64,000 bases of DNA, taken from assembly GCA_001574975.1 (NCBI GenBank), contig KQ965766.1, positions 62,001 to 126,000 of the forward strand, in the 5' to 3' direction. This document shows positions 8,572 through 20,245 of the stretch, piece after piece. The DNA is from Gonapodya prolifera JEL478 (taxonomy: Eukaryota; Monoblepharomycota; Monoblepharidomycetes; Monoblepharidales; Gonapodyaceae). The position numbers and the translations under genes were made by a program. A model generated the notes under the pieces. That model searched no databases. It saw nothing but the letters and a program-made list of their open reading frames with translations, and was not told the DNA's origin. Each line of letters starts with the position of its first letter. Positions within the stretch are counted from its first letter, which is position 1.

Positions 8572-10817
8572 ATGTCGCTCTGGTCTTTACTCACCCTATC
8601 CAACGTCGCATCTGCGCTGGGGATTCTTTTGGTGACGGTGGTTGCGCTGCAACTCGTGGACTGGTGGTGCGTTCACTCGATTGGCGTCGATTTTACTTTA
8701 CGCATCCAACCGCATCCGCACACTCCAGGTTCTTCAACCCTCTGCGCGAGCTGCCCAGTCATCGAGCGACGAAGTGGATTCCATGGATCGGCATCCTGCC
8801 CATCCTCAAAGGAAAGGGCTTCGTCTATTCGTCAACGGGTCATGAGGAAAACGGGACGATTGCTGCGTGAGTCTGAGTTGCTTGGCGGTTGACTATTTTG
8901 CGTAAGAGAGGTCTGATCCCGATGGGTGGTTTCTGCTTTGCGAATCAAAGGGCTACCACCAATATGATATCCGTCGTAGACCCAGAGATTATCGAGCAGA
9001 TGTGCAAGAAGCAGGACCTTCCAAAGAATCAGATGGTTTACAAGCGGCTGAGGATTCTCGAAACGGTGAGTGAACTGGCCTCCTTGAGCCACGAGCCACC
9101 TACTCATGACGATCAAACTCACCACTGCCCTGTCGATTCCATTTCCCACACTCGACCGACAAAGGACCCCGACAACATCTTCCAAACCACGGACCGGGTC
9201 TTCCACCGCCGTGCACGGCGCATGGTCACGCCCGCATTCTCGATTCGGTATTTGAACGGGCTCGAAGTGTACATCGATAAGGTCTGGCAGGATTTGGAAA
9301 AGAAGTTGCTGGGGATGAGGGATGCGGAGGGGTGGGCGGGAGTGGATGTGAATAAGATTTGTCATGTGAGTGTGGCCGTGGAGCGCAGCGAGGACGAGGC
9401 CTAAGCGCCGCTAGGCGCTCACCGACTTACACTCACACTTGTTGCCGCTCGTTGCAGAACATTGCTCTGGACCTAATCGGCGAGACGGCGTTCGGGTGTT
9501 CCTTCAACATGATCGAGTCTGGCAACCACCCTCTCCACGAGGCACGCGAGGTGAGTTCTGCTTCGCGTTTCAATAATCTACTCTAGGTTTGACTCCAACC
9601 GTACCCACGCGTCACCTGCCGCGCTCCAACAACCACAGACCCTCTTCCGCTACGGCATAACCAAAGTCTTCATCCCCTTCCTCAAATACATCCCGCTGTC
9701 ATACCTCCCCTCCATCAACCACGCCGCGCACACCACGACTACCTTCCTCACCGAAGTTGTCGCCTCCCGCAAAGCCATGAACGCCCGTGGGGAACGCCGC
9801 GAGGATATCCTCCAAATGCTCCTGGACTACCGCGACCCTGACGGCGACCGGATGACGGAGGAGGAAATCGGGGCGAGCGTGTTCATCATCTTCGTGGCCG
9901 GGAGCGAAACGACGGCGAATTCCATGACTTGGTTCGTGTACATGATGCTCAAGCACCCTCAGTCCCTCGAGAAGCTTCAGCGGGAGCTTCTCGAGACCTT
10001 CCCGGACGGTATGACCACGCCGCTGGGACTGGAGAAACTCAAGTCGCTGCCCTACTTGGACGCGTGTATCAAGGAGTCCATGAGGTTGAGGCCGGTCGCG
10101 CCTGTGATTTCGAGGGAGTTGGAGAAGGATACGGTGATACAGGGGACGAAACCCAATGGGGAAGTCACTTCGTACAACATCCCGCGAGGAACCAAGATCA
10201 TTGTGGCAATCTATGGCCTACACACCAGCGAGAAAGGTAAGCTTCCCCATTTTAACTGCTCATGCACCTTTTCCTGACCTTAAATTGTCCACCTCACCAC
10301 CAGTCTGGCTCCGCGCCAAAGAATTCATTCCCGAACGCTGGCTCGAATCCTCCGGTGCGCGGGCTGGGCCCGCCGAGGAAGAAGCCTGGGGCGTGCTTCC
10401 CGAGACCGCGGGCGCGGACCCCAAGTCGGCTTACAAGGCGGTGTACGGGCAGCCCAAGATGCTGGCCAAGGATGGTGGATTCATTCCGTTTTCGATGGGG
10501 TCGAGGTGGGTTTTTCGTGGTGGAAAGGTCGTGGGCGGCCCGTGAACACGGTTTTGTGTCCAGGGACTGTATCGGAAAGAACTTTGCATGGAACGAAATG
10601 CGGGTCATTCTGGGACACATGTGAGTTGTCAATACCGAACTTCGCGTCCCTTAATTCCCCTCCCCCTGACACTACCACCCCACTCGACATCAGGTTCCGC
10701 CGCTTCGAATTCGAGCCCCTCTTCGACACCACTAAAGAAATTGTGGGCGAGTCCTACATCACGCTGGGCGTGGGTAAGGGCGGGTTGCCTGTGAGGATGA
10801 GAGAGAGGAAAGTGTGA
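8572..10817 (+). CDS. Cytochrome P450 monooxygenase (second of a tandem pair)
   Basis: Nine exons. MSLWSLLTLSNVASALGILL at the start is a membrane anchor. A 42-nt intron near 8866-8907 brings in AGLIPMGGFCFANQRA. Further landmarks are FHRRARRMVTPAFS (helix C), FVAGSETTANSM (I helix), KESMRLRP (ExxR), FIPERW, and the haem loop FSMGSRDCIG, split by an intron after FSMGSR. The final exon ends MRERKV before TGA at 10815-10817. The I-helix motif is AGSETT, against AGHDTT in the upstream gene, and the intron positions differ, so the two are not recent duplicates. Catalytic residues are intact. The substrate is unknown; two adjacent P450s may serve one pathway, but no biosynthetic core enzyme is visible here. 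Confidence 0.93.
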
Positions 10818-10974
10818 ATAGGAATAGGAATAGGTTGATCGGTTGTTTGATAATTGTGTACTTTTGAATGACGCGCGATTTTGTAATGCAATATAAGGTG
10901 ACTTGCCTTGTGACGGTTGGGTTGATCACATCATTCTTGTGGGGTCGGCTGGAGCGCAAGCCGCATCAACAACA

Positions 10975-13076
10975 ACAATCCCACCCAGCATCTCGAGCAT
11001 ACAAGTGAGTCAGTCGCAAAGACTAAGATACGACACTACTGCTCTAATCAATAACCGCGCAGGAATGAAGCGAGAACGAGCCCAATGCTCCCTCGCTGTG
11101 GCCAAATCGAAAAGAATCTTCTCGATCATCCAAGAACTTGACGCTCCAATCGTACCGCCGCGCTGATGCCGGATGAGGCTGCCCCATCCGAGCGTGGAGA
11201 GGATGCCACGTCTGTCATCGAAGCCCTCACCATTTGTACTATCCGTCGATTCTTTACATGTCCCCGAGAATTTGTTGCATTAACCGCTCATGCGACACTC
11301 GAATCTTGCGCCAGTTGTGGAGCCCTCTTTACACTGGCTCTAATGAAGATAATCAACATTGCAAACAATGCACTCGCCCCGAATCTATTAGCTCAAGTGA
11401 TCGATGTGAATCCAGACTACGGCGACCCTGCTCGTGCCAAACAGGCGCTCATTCTCCTTGCTGCGTCTCCGATCGGAGTCCAAATAGGCGAAGGGGTTGG
11501 CTGGTTCGTGAAATCTCTCAAAACTGCCCGACGTACTTATCGGCAACTATCGCCATGGATCCAAGACAGTTGGTCATTGATCTGAAATGCTATCTGCTCA
11601 TACTCTTCAACTTGATGAAGAGCAGCTGGGACTTTGCGGAATTTGCTTTGTGCACTCCCTGACCAAACGTCTTGATTTAAATTCTTTGCGACGCAGTCGT
11701 ATTTCTGGACGGCAAACTAATTTGCAAAGGTCTGGAGATAAAAAATGGATGGAGCCAACAAGACTGTGCCGTGCAACTGGCGCTTGAAATCCTGCATCTG
11801 GTCCTTTGCTGCATTGAACCTTGCGCACCAGTTTGAATAGGGATGACAACGGAGCTTTTGCTCGGAAGCTACGGGAGCGTCGAGACAATTTCTTCTATAA
11901 AACGCACCAAGGGCAAAAAGACTTTTCGCACTTTTGGATTGCGTTGGATTCGAAGATGAACGACGCAAGCTCTGGAAAGGCACACGCGATGTACGGTACA
12001 AGCGTTCACTTATATGCAGCAACCTCGCATGCTCAATTGTGGACTTCACCTTGGGCGTGGAAATTCAAAAGGTGTTGAATCGCTGCAAAGGTTGCAGACT
12101 TGTACGCTACTGTTCTCCGGCATGTCAGAATGCAGACTGGCGCTACCACAAGCTGTACTGTGGGAGAACATCCTTTCCAGAGAACTTGGAGTTCCAGGTT
12201 GGGTGCCAACATGCTTGGAGCTGCAGTCGCAAGACAACGATCACAAAACTCTTTCTGTGGGACCCCAATCAAGTCGAACTGAAGTGGATAGGCGATGTTG
12301 TGATGGTAGAGAGGTATCTGGACACCCTGTCGGCGAATGCCGTGTAGGGGCGAGATAGTTCCCACTTTGTATGTAATTACCATGTAGCTATGCGGACTCT
12401 TTCCTCTAGGTTGAAATTGAATTCGCTGAGCTACATGTAATTACAGTAACTTGGTGTGGAAGCGATTTCTATCAGGCAGACATCAAAGCAACCCAAATCA
12501 ACCTAATCGTCCAAACCATCAAAGCACCCAGGCTCCCATCACACCGACGCGCCGATGTCACTTCCCTCTCCGGCTCGGTTCACCAACCTCACGTAACTTC
12601 ACCTCACGGGGCGGATCCGAACCTCTACGATGGAGCTTTGATCCGTATGTCGGAATCCATGCCCAGTCTGATGGCTCGGCGTCGCAGGATGTCGTAAAGT
12701 GACGGACAAGTCGGATGATTCGCCATCCAGCTCCGATCGTGTGGTTAACTGTTCACCAGAGGAAACTTGTTCGCCTTTATCTTTGGGTGCCAGCGCTCAG
12801 GCAAGGACCGGACGGATTTCGTCGCAACGATAGCGCACGCATTTCTTGAACCTTGTTGTGCATGCAGATCAGTCTGGGTGCCCGTGCTGACTCGGTGCAC
12901 AAGATTGCTGGAATCCTGCCTGGACGTGAACTCTCATCCCTTCAAAAATGGGTCTACCCATCAAGGATTTCGCTCCTATTCATGCCCAACGTGCCTTCGT
13001 TCTCCTCGCTTCCTCCCCACTGGGAATGCAATCAGCGGAAAGACTTGAGTCGTCGGATGAATCTCTGCAAGACTTC
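10975..13076 (+). repeat. Right arm of the inverted segmental duplication
   Basis: Plus-strand counterpart of 3428-5550. It holds the MYND copy at 11166-12347, the conserved intergenic stretch about 12440-12760, and the first third of the copy at 12767. Its right border (near 13076) is not a border of the MYND array, which carries on to 16975. The array side is therefore the likely source, and the left arm the inserted copy. Confidence 0.7.
11166..12347 (+). pseudogene. MYND-family gene, frame broken (counterpart of the gene at 4130-5419)
   Basis: The first frame (MPDEAAPSERGEDATSVIEA, from 11166) carries FVALTAHATLESCASC and VNPDYGDPARAKQALILLAA, then stops at 11583-11585. Family sequence resumes in other frames: GAFARKLRERRDN near 11845, WIALDSKMNDASSGK near 11935, and a complete MYND finger (CKGCRLVRYCSPACQNADW, RYHKLYCG) at about 12090-12170. 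At least two frame changes separate the parts, and none has good splice borders. A decayed gene is likely, though draft-assembly errors are possible. All zinc ligands are kept. Confidence 0.7.
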
Positions 13077-13779
13077 TTGGCAAAAAAAGCGCAAACCTCC
13101 GTCGTCTGATGTTCAACGGAATGACGCCCTCTTTGATCTCACTAGCAATCTCTTTGTCTTTTTGACTCTGGTAGACTTCAATTGGGACTTCTCCGACGTT
13201 GTGTATGCCTGCAAACCCAACATGATCGGACATCTATGCGACGCTGCAATTCTACTTGATGGCGAAGAAATTTCGACACTTGATGTGAATTCACAAGACA
13301 TGGCACTCGGTATCATTCTCTTTCTCTTGGACTCGGCGATAACGTGTTCTGCTGTTCCAGCTCAATTGAGAATCTGGGATGCTTTCAAAAGACACGGAGC
13401 ATTTTTTCACAAACTGAAAGAGCGTGGGGCGGACCCTTTGTAGAAATTGCGCCCAAATCAGGTGCAATTTGCTGCGCAATGGAAGAGCCTTGCCGATGTT
13501 GCGGCGAACGTCATTAGTTTTGGATCAACTGGATTCAGTTCTCGTCCTTGCGACACTTTCCGACCGCTTCTTTGTGCGAGCGCTGAGTGTCCCATGGAAA
13601 CTGTGAATGCCTTGAGACTAGGTCGCAAGGAGCGAAAGAGTTTGCGCCGGTGTAAAGGTTGTGGGCTTGTTCGATACTGCTGCGCGACGTGTCAAAAGGC
13701 CAACTGGTCTGTCCACCAGCTCTACTGTGGCAAGTCCACTGAAGGCGCCCAGATTTTGCTCGATTCAAAGTGGAGGTGA
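12767..13779 (+). pseudogene. MYND-family gene, frame broken
   Basis: Family blocks appear in order but in three frames: FVATIAHAFLEPCCACRS (from about 12818), IHAQRAFVLLASSPLGMQ (about 12980), FNWDFSDVVYACKPNMIGHL and FKRHGAFFHKLKERGADP (12.85-13.44 kb frame), and a MYND finger CKGCGLVRYCCATCQKANW, SVHQLYCGK (about 13650-13730). The C-terminal tail found in the paralogs is missing after the finger. The first third is duplicated at 3428-3870 on the opposite strand. Confidence 0.65.
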
Positions 13780-14357
13780 ACTGAAGGTTGAGCCTACAAT
13801 GACTTGGGACCGTATCGACGAGTTGGTGGAAAAGTGCAATGGAAAGACATTCGCATGTCAGTGCGTTCCATGATGAGTTCCACGCATTTCTGACGCACAA
13901 TTGCCCACTTCGATCAACTTTTACTTAATGTCCCTCTGAACAGCCCAATCGACGAGTAATATAGCGTCAACACTTGCCTATTAATGACACAAAATTTTAT
14001 ACTGCCTCAAAAGAATGCTCAACAGGAGATGAATTGGTTCACGCTTCGCATTCAACACCACCACGGTCTCATGTCGCAGTCATGGGCGAGGATTACTGGA
14101 TTTGAGACGGCAAAGATTTCGAGGGTTTGCGTCGGCTGATTTTGAATCACATCCAAGCAGGTGAGCGAGTCAGGCGCCAAGATTATAATGTGACAGTACT
14201 CGAACCAATAATGCACATTGACGAAGTGCGATTGAGTGTTATACCGAGTAACCCTGTGATCCTCGCAAACTTCGCGATCATCCAACGACAGCTTACGCTC
14301 TAAACCCATCGCCGCCCTCATGCCGAAAGAGATGTCGCATCTGCCTACAAAAAGGAG
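13780..14357. other. Intergenic between MYND paralogs
   Basis: No coding motif seen. AT-rich around 13960-14030. It should contain the promoter of the next MYND copy. Confidence 0.4.
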
Positions 14358-15526
14358 ATGGTCCACTACATACTCAAGGATCTCCTTGCTCGTCCTGCCG
14401 AATTCGTTGCAAAAGTCGCCCACGGATTACTCGAATCTTGCTACAAGTGCAACGCAGCATTTCCAAAGGCTCTCATCGAGATGACATTCATCGTATTCGT
14501 TCCGCGGGGGAAGGAAGTGGAAGAACTGTCTGCTCGTGGATTCGGCGGTGTGGACTACATCAATCCTGCGCGTGCTCAAAAAGCCTTTGTTCTCCTCGCC
14601 TCGTCGCCCATTGGATTGGAGGTGACTGAAAGGATTGGGAATTCAGTGGAACATATGAACGTACCATTAACACCAGAAAGCACTGTCATGGATCGACAAA
14701 ATGCCCTGGACAGTCTGGAGTTCACCCTCGGTACATTAATGCACTTGATGTGCAACAGTTGGGACTTTGCAGACAGCGTGCTTGTCACCAAACCCAATGT
14801 GTTGAAACAACTTTGCGACGTGGCGATTATTCTTGATGCCACTGCAATCTGTCCCGAGCATCTGGAGTCTACACAGCGATGCACTCTCAAGGATAAGGCG
14901 CGTTTTATTCCTTGTGTCAAACTGACCCTCGTGCTCAAGTGTGAAACGGAAAGGCTATCAAACGGCACGGTGCCTTTGCCCGGAAGCTGCGTGAGCGTCG
15001 TGCAGATCCTGCACGCAAAGCATACCCACGCCAGAGCAACTTTTCCACTTCTTGGACTACACTAGACGCCTACGTGAACGCGATTACCGTTGGGGCAACG
15101 CCTCATGCAGGAGGCCGTCGCATAAGGAACACACGAACCCTCGTGTGCAGTAACATCCACTGCCAACACATGGCATTCACTGCCTTCACGGGTGAGATGA
15201 ACAAGCTTCTCCACAAGTGCAAGGACTGTGGGCTCGTCCGCTGTTGCTCGCCTGAATGTCAAAAGGCGGACTGGTGTCATCACAAACTATACTGCGGCAG
15301 GACCTCCTTTCCAGAGAGCTTTGGGATGCCTGAGTGCAAGCCACTGTCACTGTGCTGTCGGTGGGAAGATCTTGGCTCCCTCCAGTTTGGCGATGCCCAA
15401 TCCAGCGCTGAAGTTCGGGGCAAAGATCTTGACGAAGTACTGTTTTGGGATGCGGAATCGAGCGTTGAAGTGGAGAGCAGTCAAGTCGGGGACGGAGAAC
15501 CATCGAAACCCTCTATTGATGAATGA
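14358..15526 (+). pseudogene. MYND-family gene with a frame change in the middle
   Basis: From 14358 one frame carries LLARPAEFVAKVAHGLLESC, INPARAQKAFVLLASSPIG and SWDFADSVLVTKPNVLKQLC. Near 14950 the family sequence shifts to another frame (RHGAFARKLRERRADPARKA). It then runs through a MYND finger (CKDCGLVRCCSPECQKADW, CHHKLYCG, about 15215-15300) to a stop at 15524-15526. The Tyr before the fifth Cys is also a Cys here. An acidic tail follows, with a repeated pattern near 15390-15480. There is one clear break, with a TGA in the overlapping frame. No short intron resolves it, so it is either a recent pseudogene or an assembly error. Confidence 0.6.
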
Positions 15527-15753
15527 TTTGCGGAAGCCAAAACTTTCCCACATAATACCTAAGCGTTTTTGATGTATACTCTTGTGGCTTCAAAGGAGAA
15601 GGAAAGCAGCGTTGGCGTAGCAGAGGTCCAGATCTGTGGTCAGTCAAAGTCCGACTAGACTCTTCTATCGACCCGGGGACAGTGTCAACAGCCACACTCT
15701 GCTGGACAAACTTCTAATGCCTGGCGACTCTCTCTCGTCCGTGGAGGATACCG

Positions 15754-16975
15754 ATGATTTTCGGCTCTTCCACGGCAGATATCTCGCCGATCCACAAGAA
15801 ACAGAATGATTTGGAATCCTCCAATCGCGACGGCGACGGATCTGAACCATCCGTCGAAGCTGAAAACCCGCTTCCACTTCTTTACAAGGTCTTTGTTTAC
15901 ACGGCGACTTGCTCATCCCCGTGGCACATGCAATGCTGGAACCTTGCGACGGATGTCGATCCACTCTCGTAGAGGCATACGCAAGATTTGTCGAAGTCGC
16001 TGAAATTACCACACCCTCAGAGCTCAGAGAGAAGGGTATTCCTTCGTGCTACATCACCCCTGCCCGTGCCAAGCAGGCTTGTGTTCTCCTCGCTTCCTCA
16101 CCTGTTGGTATTCAAATAGCGGTCAGATTCGTGTCAGCAGTCGAAGTAATGAAAGCTGCAATGTCTTCAGCAGACGCTGTTCGAAAGAAGTTGGCGCTGA
16201 ATAATATATGGTTCTCCAATGCGCTCTCAGAGGCAGTTGGGACTTTTTTGACCTTCTTTCAGACACCATGCCCAAATTGCTGACGAGTCTTCTTGAGACT
16301 GTTGTAATGCTCGACACCGAAGTTATCTGGAGAGACACTGAGCTCAGAGCTCCAGAAAACTACATGTGGACTACGCAAGACAGAGCGTTGAGCGATGCTA
16401 TTGACATCCTTAAGACAGCTATTTGTCGCGCTGATGTGCAAACCCAAAAGCGCATTGGCAGCACCATGATGGAGTACGAACGCGAGGCCCACCCAAAACG
16501 CAAAAAGCACCAAGGACAGCAGGACCTCTCTATGTCGTGGTGCAAGTTGACACTCATGGCAATCGCAATCAGCTCCGAAGGTTCCGTCCTATCGCGAGGG
16601 AAACTCGGGGTAAGCATCGAACCCTTGAATGCAACCACTTCAAGTGTCCAATGGGATTCGGCCCTAAAAGGTGGTGTAGACGTACGAAGAAGTCTCCACA
16701 AGTGCAAAGGTTGCAGTCTTGTTCGTTATTGCTCTCCATCATGTCAGAAGGCGGACTGGTTTGTCCACAGGCTGTATTGTGGCAAACAGAGTTTCCGAGA
16801 GAATTATGGCGCACCTGGGTGGAAGCCAATATTCTGCGGAATTAACGATGTGGAAGACCACTCCAAAGTCTCTGAAGTGAGCTCAGGCTCCGGAGAAGTA
16901 GGGGGAAGTGTTGTCGCGGTGGAAAGATCAAAGAAGCGATCCGGACGTTCTGTTAGAGGACACCTGTTTCGATGA
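15754..16975 (+). pseudogene. MYND-family gene, last of the array, one or two frame changes
   Basis: LIPVAHAMLEPCDGC and ITPARAKQACVLLASSPVGI lie in one frame (from 15909). From about 16208 a second frame carries SWDFFDLLSDTMPKLLTSL and a 255-residue open stretch ending in a MYND finger (CKGCSLVRYCSPSCQKADW, FVHRLYCGK, about 16700-16790). A Ser/Val/Lys-rich tail runs to TGA at 16973-16975. The N-terminal part before 15909 is hard to follow and may contain a further break. All zinc ligands are present. Confidence 0.6.
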
Positions 16976-17105
16976 AGCATTGTACCGCCAGTTTGAGCTG
17001 TATTTTGGTTTGGCAAAGCAATAACTAGTTTTCGTAGGGGGCAAAATTCTATTATTTTTCTTGCTCCGACCTCCGAGCACACTGGCGTCAACGATATAAT
17101 GCTTG

Positions 17106-19098
17106 TCAAACATGTTTACTTGTATTCTGCGGTCTCAAACTAATGGGCTCATACTCGATCCACGAACGGAGACAGCTGCTCCCATGAAAGTCAAAGCTCC
17201 CCTGGTTGTGGGGACACTTGCATTTACTCCCGGGTCCCGCGCTCGGGTTGCAGTGAAGCAACGGAGCGTGATGATACCCGACTACGAAAGAGATCAAAGG
17301 GGTTGATTTGGGAAATAGAGGTCAAAAGAAGAGGTAGCTCACTGTCATCGAAAAAATGAACCTCGTCCTTACTCAGAAACATCCCAACAGCAAGAGAGTG
17401 GACGGGAGCATCTGATTGAATCAGCGCGAGACAGATGCGATAATCAAAAGAAGGTTAGGGGAAACTCCGCGACGAAAATTAGAGATGTGACGTCAGTTAC
17501 CTCCCCAACGCTCATAGAAAAATCCGCCCCACCGATCCAAGTAGTTGAAGTAATCGATGTACGCGTCATTGTTCCAGAGATCGAGTCGCGCTATCTCGAA
17601 GTTGGACCAGAAATGGCATCTCCGATAAAAAAGATGAACAAATTACACGTCGAGATGATGACGAGAATGTCACTTACAGGTTATAGTCCACAGTCTTATC
17701 GTCAATGAAGAAGCGAAGAAGCGTGCTGTTCAGCTCCTTGTACTTGGCGTAGTGGAGCGTGAGCGGCCACAGAGATGGAATGGTTTCTGACGATACGTAA
17801 TTGGCGTCACCTTCCTTGCCGAGGTAACCTTAAAAGGAGTGGCATTGACGCTACCTGGAATCTCCGTAAGAGTAATCACGAAACCGTATTTCTTGTTGTT
17901 GATGGCCATGAACTCGAATGGATCGTAGTGCAGGTCGCAGTAAAATGTGACACCTGGCTCAACTGGGACACGGAAGAAACGTATGTGAGTCGCCGTATTA
18001 TCTAAGAGAGTATTGCTCCGAGATCGCTCACCTCTCCAGTACCATTCGAAACGCTGGAGCAAATGGTGCCGAAAGAAGAAACCGGAGAAGTAGCGGCACA
18101 TCTGTTCCATAGTTGACGGTCCGTACTGACGAAGCCATGAAATATACGTCAAAGGCAAGACACTTGCATGTCTATAGGAAAGCGATCCACCATAGATAAC
18201 CTGAAAAATAGGTCGTCCAGGACGTGAGAAAACTGCTATCGTCGTTAACGTAAGAAGTTGAAGCACTCACGCCTGCTCGCCCCATGTCTTCGCGCCAAGC
18301 ATCCTGCGACCACGGGTAGCTTAGAGTTCGAAGACGCTACATAGGTACCCTCTGTCAGCTTCCGAACTTACGGCGATAGTGAGATTGATCCACCAAGGGT
18401 AGCTGAGAATGGGATGTCTGTTGATGAAGACTCTCACCCTTGTGAAATGCGTGTCAAACAAGTGCTTACCCCCAGTGTTCTTGCGGTATCATCCCGAACT
18501 CTGCGATCTCCGACTCCCCAATTACGCCTGGTCCGTACCCGACGTCATACTTTGCCCTCGCCGTTAAGATCTCGTTCACCACATCCGCGCGAAACTTATC
18601 ATCAAACGGTGCGTCGTTGAGAAACACGTAGGGATAGCGGCGCCCCTTTGGGGCGTTAAAGGTTGACTCAAAGTTGGCCAAGGTCGGGAGAAGGGCGGAT
18701 AGCTCCGAGTTCCGGCATAGCACGAGAATGCAGGCCTTTGATTTTTTGGCATCTTTTGAAGGCACGGGTGAAGGTGGGTGGAGTGTCCAAGGGTCGAAGA
18801 TCTGTTCAAGATCCTCGTTGACAGGATTGAATGTTCCAGAAGCCGGCCCTACAACAAGCGATCTATCGTCATCCAGACCGAAATTCTCGAATATTTTGTC
18901 TCCCGTTACTTGATGCCCCTTGGTGAGCGTTCCGTGAGATCCCTGATGTGTTCCATCACTTTGCCTCGTGAGCATCTCGACCGCACGTGAGACCAACTCG
19001 TCGGAGCTCGCCAGCCAAAGAGACCCAAAGACAAACATCGCAAGTACAGCGATAGCTGCGACGGCTAGTTTTGCGTAGCGGCGGGGCACGGTCGTCAT
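17106..19098 (-). CDS. Alpha-1,2-mannosyltransferase, GT15 (KRE2/MNT1/KTR) family
   Basis: Type II Golgi membrane enzyme that adds alpha-1,2-mannose to O- and N-glycans from GDP-mannose. The start at 19098 gives [20 protein letters not shown], a short cytoplasmic tail and signal anchor. An upstream in-frame ATG at 19158 is possible. Conserved family blocks follow across nine or ten exons: [145 protein letters not shown] and [15 protein letters not shown]. It ends NTSKHV before TGA at 17106-17108. The protein looks complete. One intron (18102-18167) uses a GC donor. GT15 is essentially fungal, which supports the lineage call. Confidence 0.92.
18102..18167 (-). other. GC-AG intron in the GT15 gene, length divisible by three
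   Basis: Coding sequence SYRH is followed by GCAAGTGT and resumes after CAG with MCRYFSGFF. Together these restore the invariant YRHMCRY of the family. The 66-nt intron has no stop in the coding frame, so retention would add 22 residues inside the catalytic domain. Confidence 0.8.
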
Positions 19099-19532
19099 TG
19101 CTTGAATGTGGGAAAGGTGCTGACTTGTCCACCAGCACGGGATGATGTCACAAATCAAGTTGCTCGAAGTTTCAGAAAGCCTCCAGCGTATTTGTAGAGT
19201 TCGACATCACATTGCAGCGCGGTACTCTGATGCCCAAAAGTAAGTTACTGATAGCATCCTCGCCCTGCGCCAATGCATGTGTCTTTAAAACTGCACCGCT
19301 CGGCTCACTCATCGGGACTTGAAATCGTGGAATGCATACCAGAGCACAGCTCCGAGCGCTTTTACAAACAAAGTAAAGTATCAATCAATTACAACAGAAC
19401 CGCGTTGAATCGGACTACAGGGGGCTATGAGTGCGCCACAGCCCACCTGATCGTCAGAGACACTCGCACCAGAACTTCCGCCAGCTCATCACTCCGCCTC
19501 GAAGAAGCATCATCGAAAATAGAACAGCTCCG

Positions 19533-19827
19533 ATGGACACATCTCTCCTTGTCAATCCCCTGCTCAGCACTGCCGCCAGCGGGGTGAGCCTTGCCTGCTT
19601 CGTTGCGGTAGTGATCAATCTTGCTTCCAAGATTTCAAATCAAACGGGATCAACTACGCCCGAGTGAGTTTTAGAATTATTTCGATTAGAGCTCGCTCAC
19701 AATTGGTCACTTGCTTCATCGGCTCTTTAGTGTGTTACTCCATCGCCGATTCCTTGGGTTCCTCGCAGTTACGTCGGTGTTTGCTACATACAAGCGCTTA
19801 CGCTTCACAAGCATATTCAATTCTTAG
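19533..19827 (+). CDS. Possible small membrane protein, two exons
   Basis: Exon 1 (19533-19663) begins MDTSLLVNPLLSTAASGVSL and has a hydrophobic stretch of about 20 residues. A GTGAGT donor and a TTTAG acceptor at 19730 join it to VLLHRRFLGFLAVTSVFATY, a second hydrophobic stretch, and a stop at 19825-19827. The predicted protein has 75 residues and two membrane segments. I recognise no family. It could be the 5' part of a longer gene whose later exons were not found. It is divergent from the GT15 gene. Confidence 0.3.
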
Positions 19828-20136
19828 CGATTTGTATCAAGGGAATTGCCTCTGCTGTCCTCGGACTGACTAACATTGTCATCAACGTCTTACGTAATCA
19901 CCAATCACTCAACCGCGGTGTGTTTGTAGGCACGTTGGTCGATGCACAAAAGCAGCATTCGTAATTTTTGTGTGACGTTGTTGAGCTTATGACATTTCAC
20001 TGGTTGTAGGACTGTTTCCAAAGTTGGGGCGTAGCTTAAATCGCAAAGATTAAGTCAGTATGTAAAATTCACACCCGCACTAAATCGCGGCTCGACAGCA
20101 GGCTTCAATCGCTGATTGCCTTCGTCGATGTCGCAT

Positions 20137-20245
20137 CATTTTTTTTTTTGGATGTGTTCACGCCCTTCACCTGAGAATGTGATATTGGCGATCACCTAAG
20201 ATATTTATATGGTCAGCGGCTTCGAAAAGACAGGCATGAATCTAA
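20137..20245 (+). repeat. Diverged repeat, copy 1
   Basis: T-run, then GATGTGTTCACGCCC, CACCTGAGAATGTGATATTG, CGATCACCTA and GTCAGCGGCTTCGAAAAGA. It aligns with 21485-21590. The class is unknown. Confidence 0.45.
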
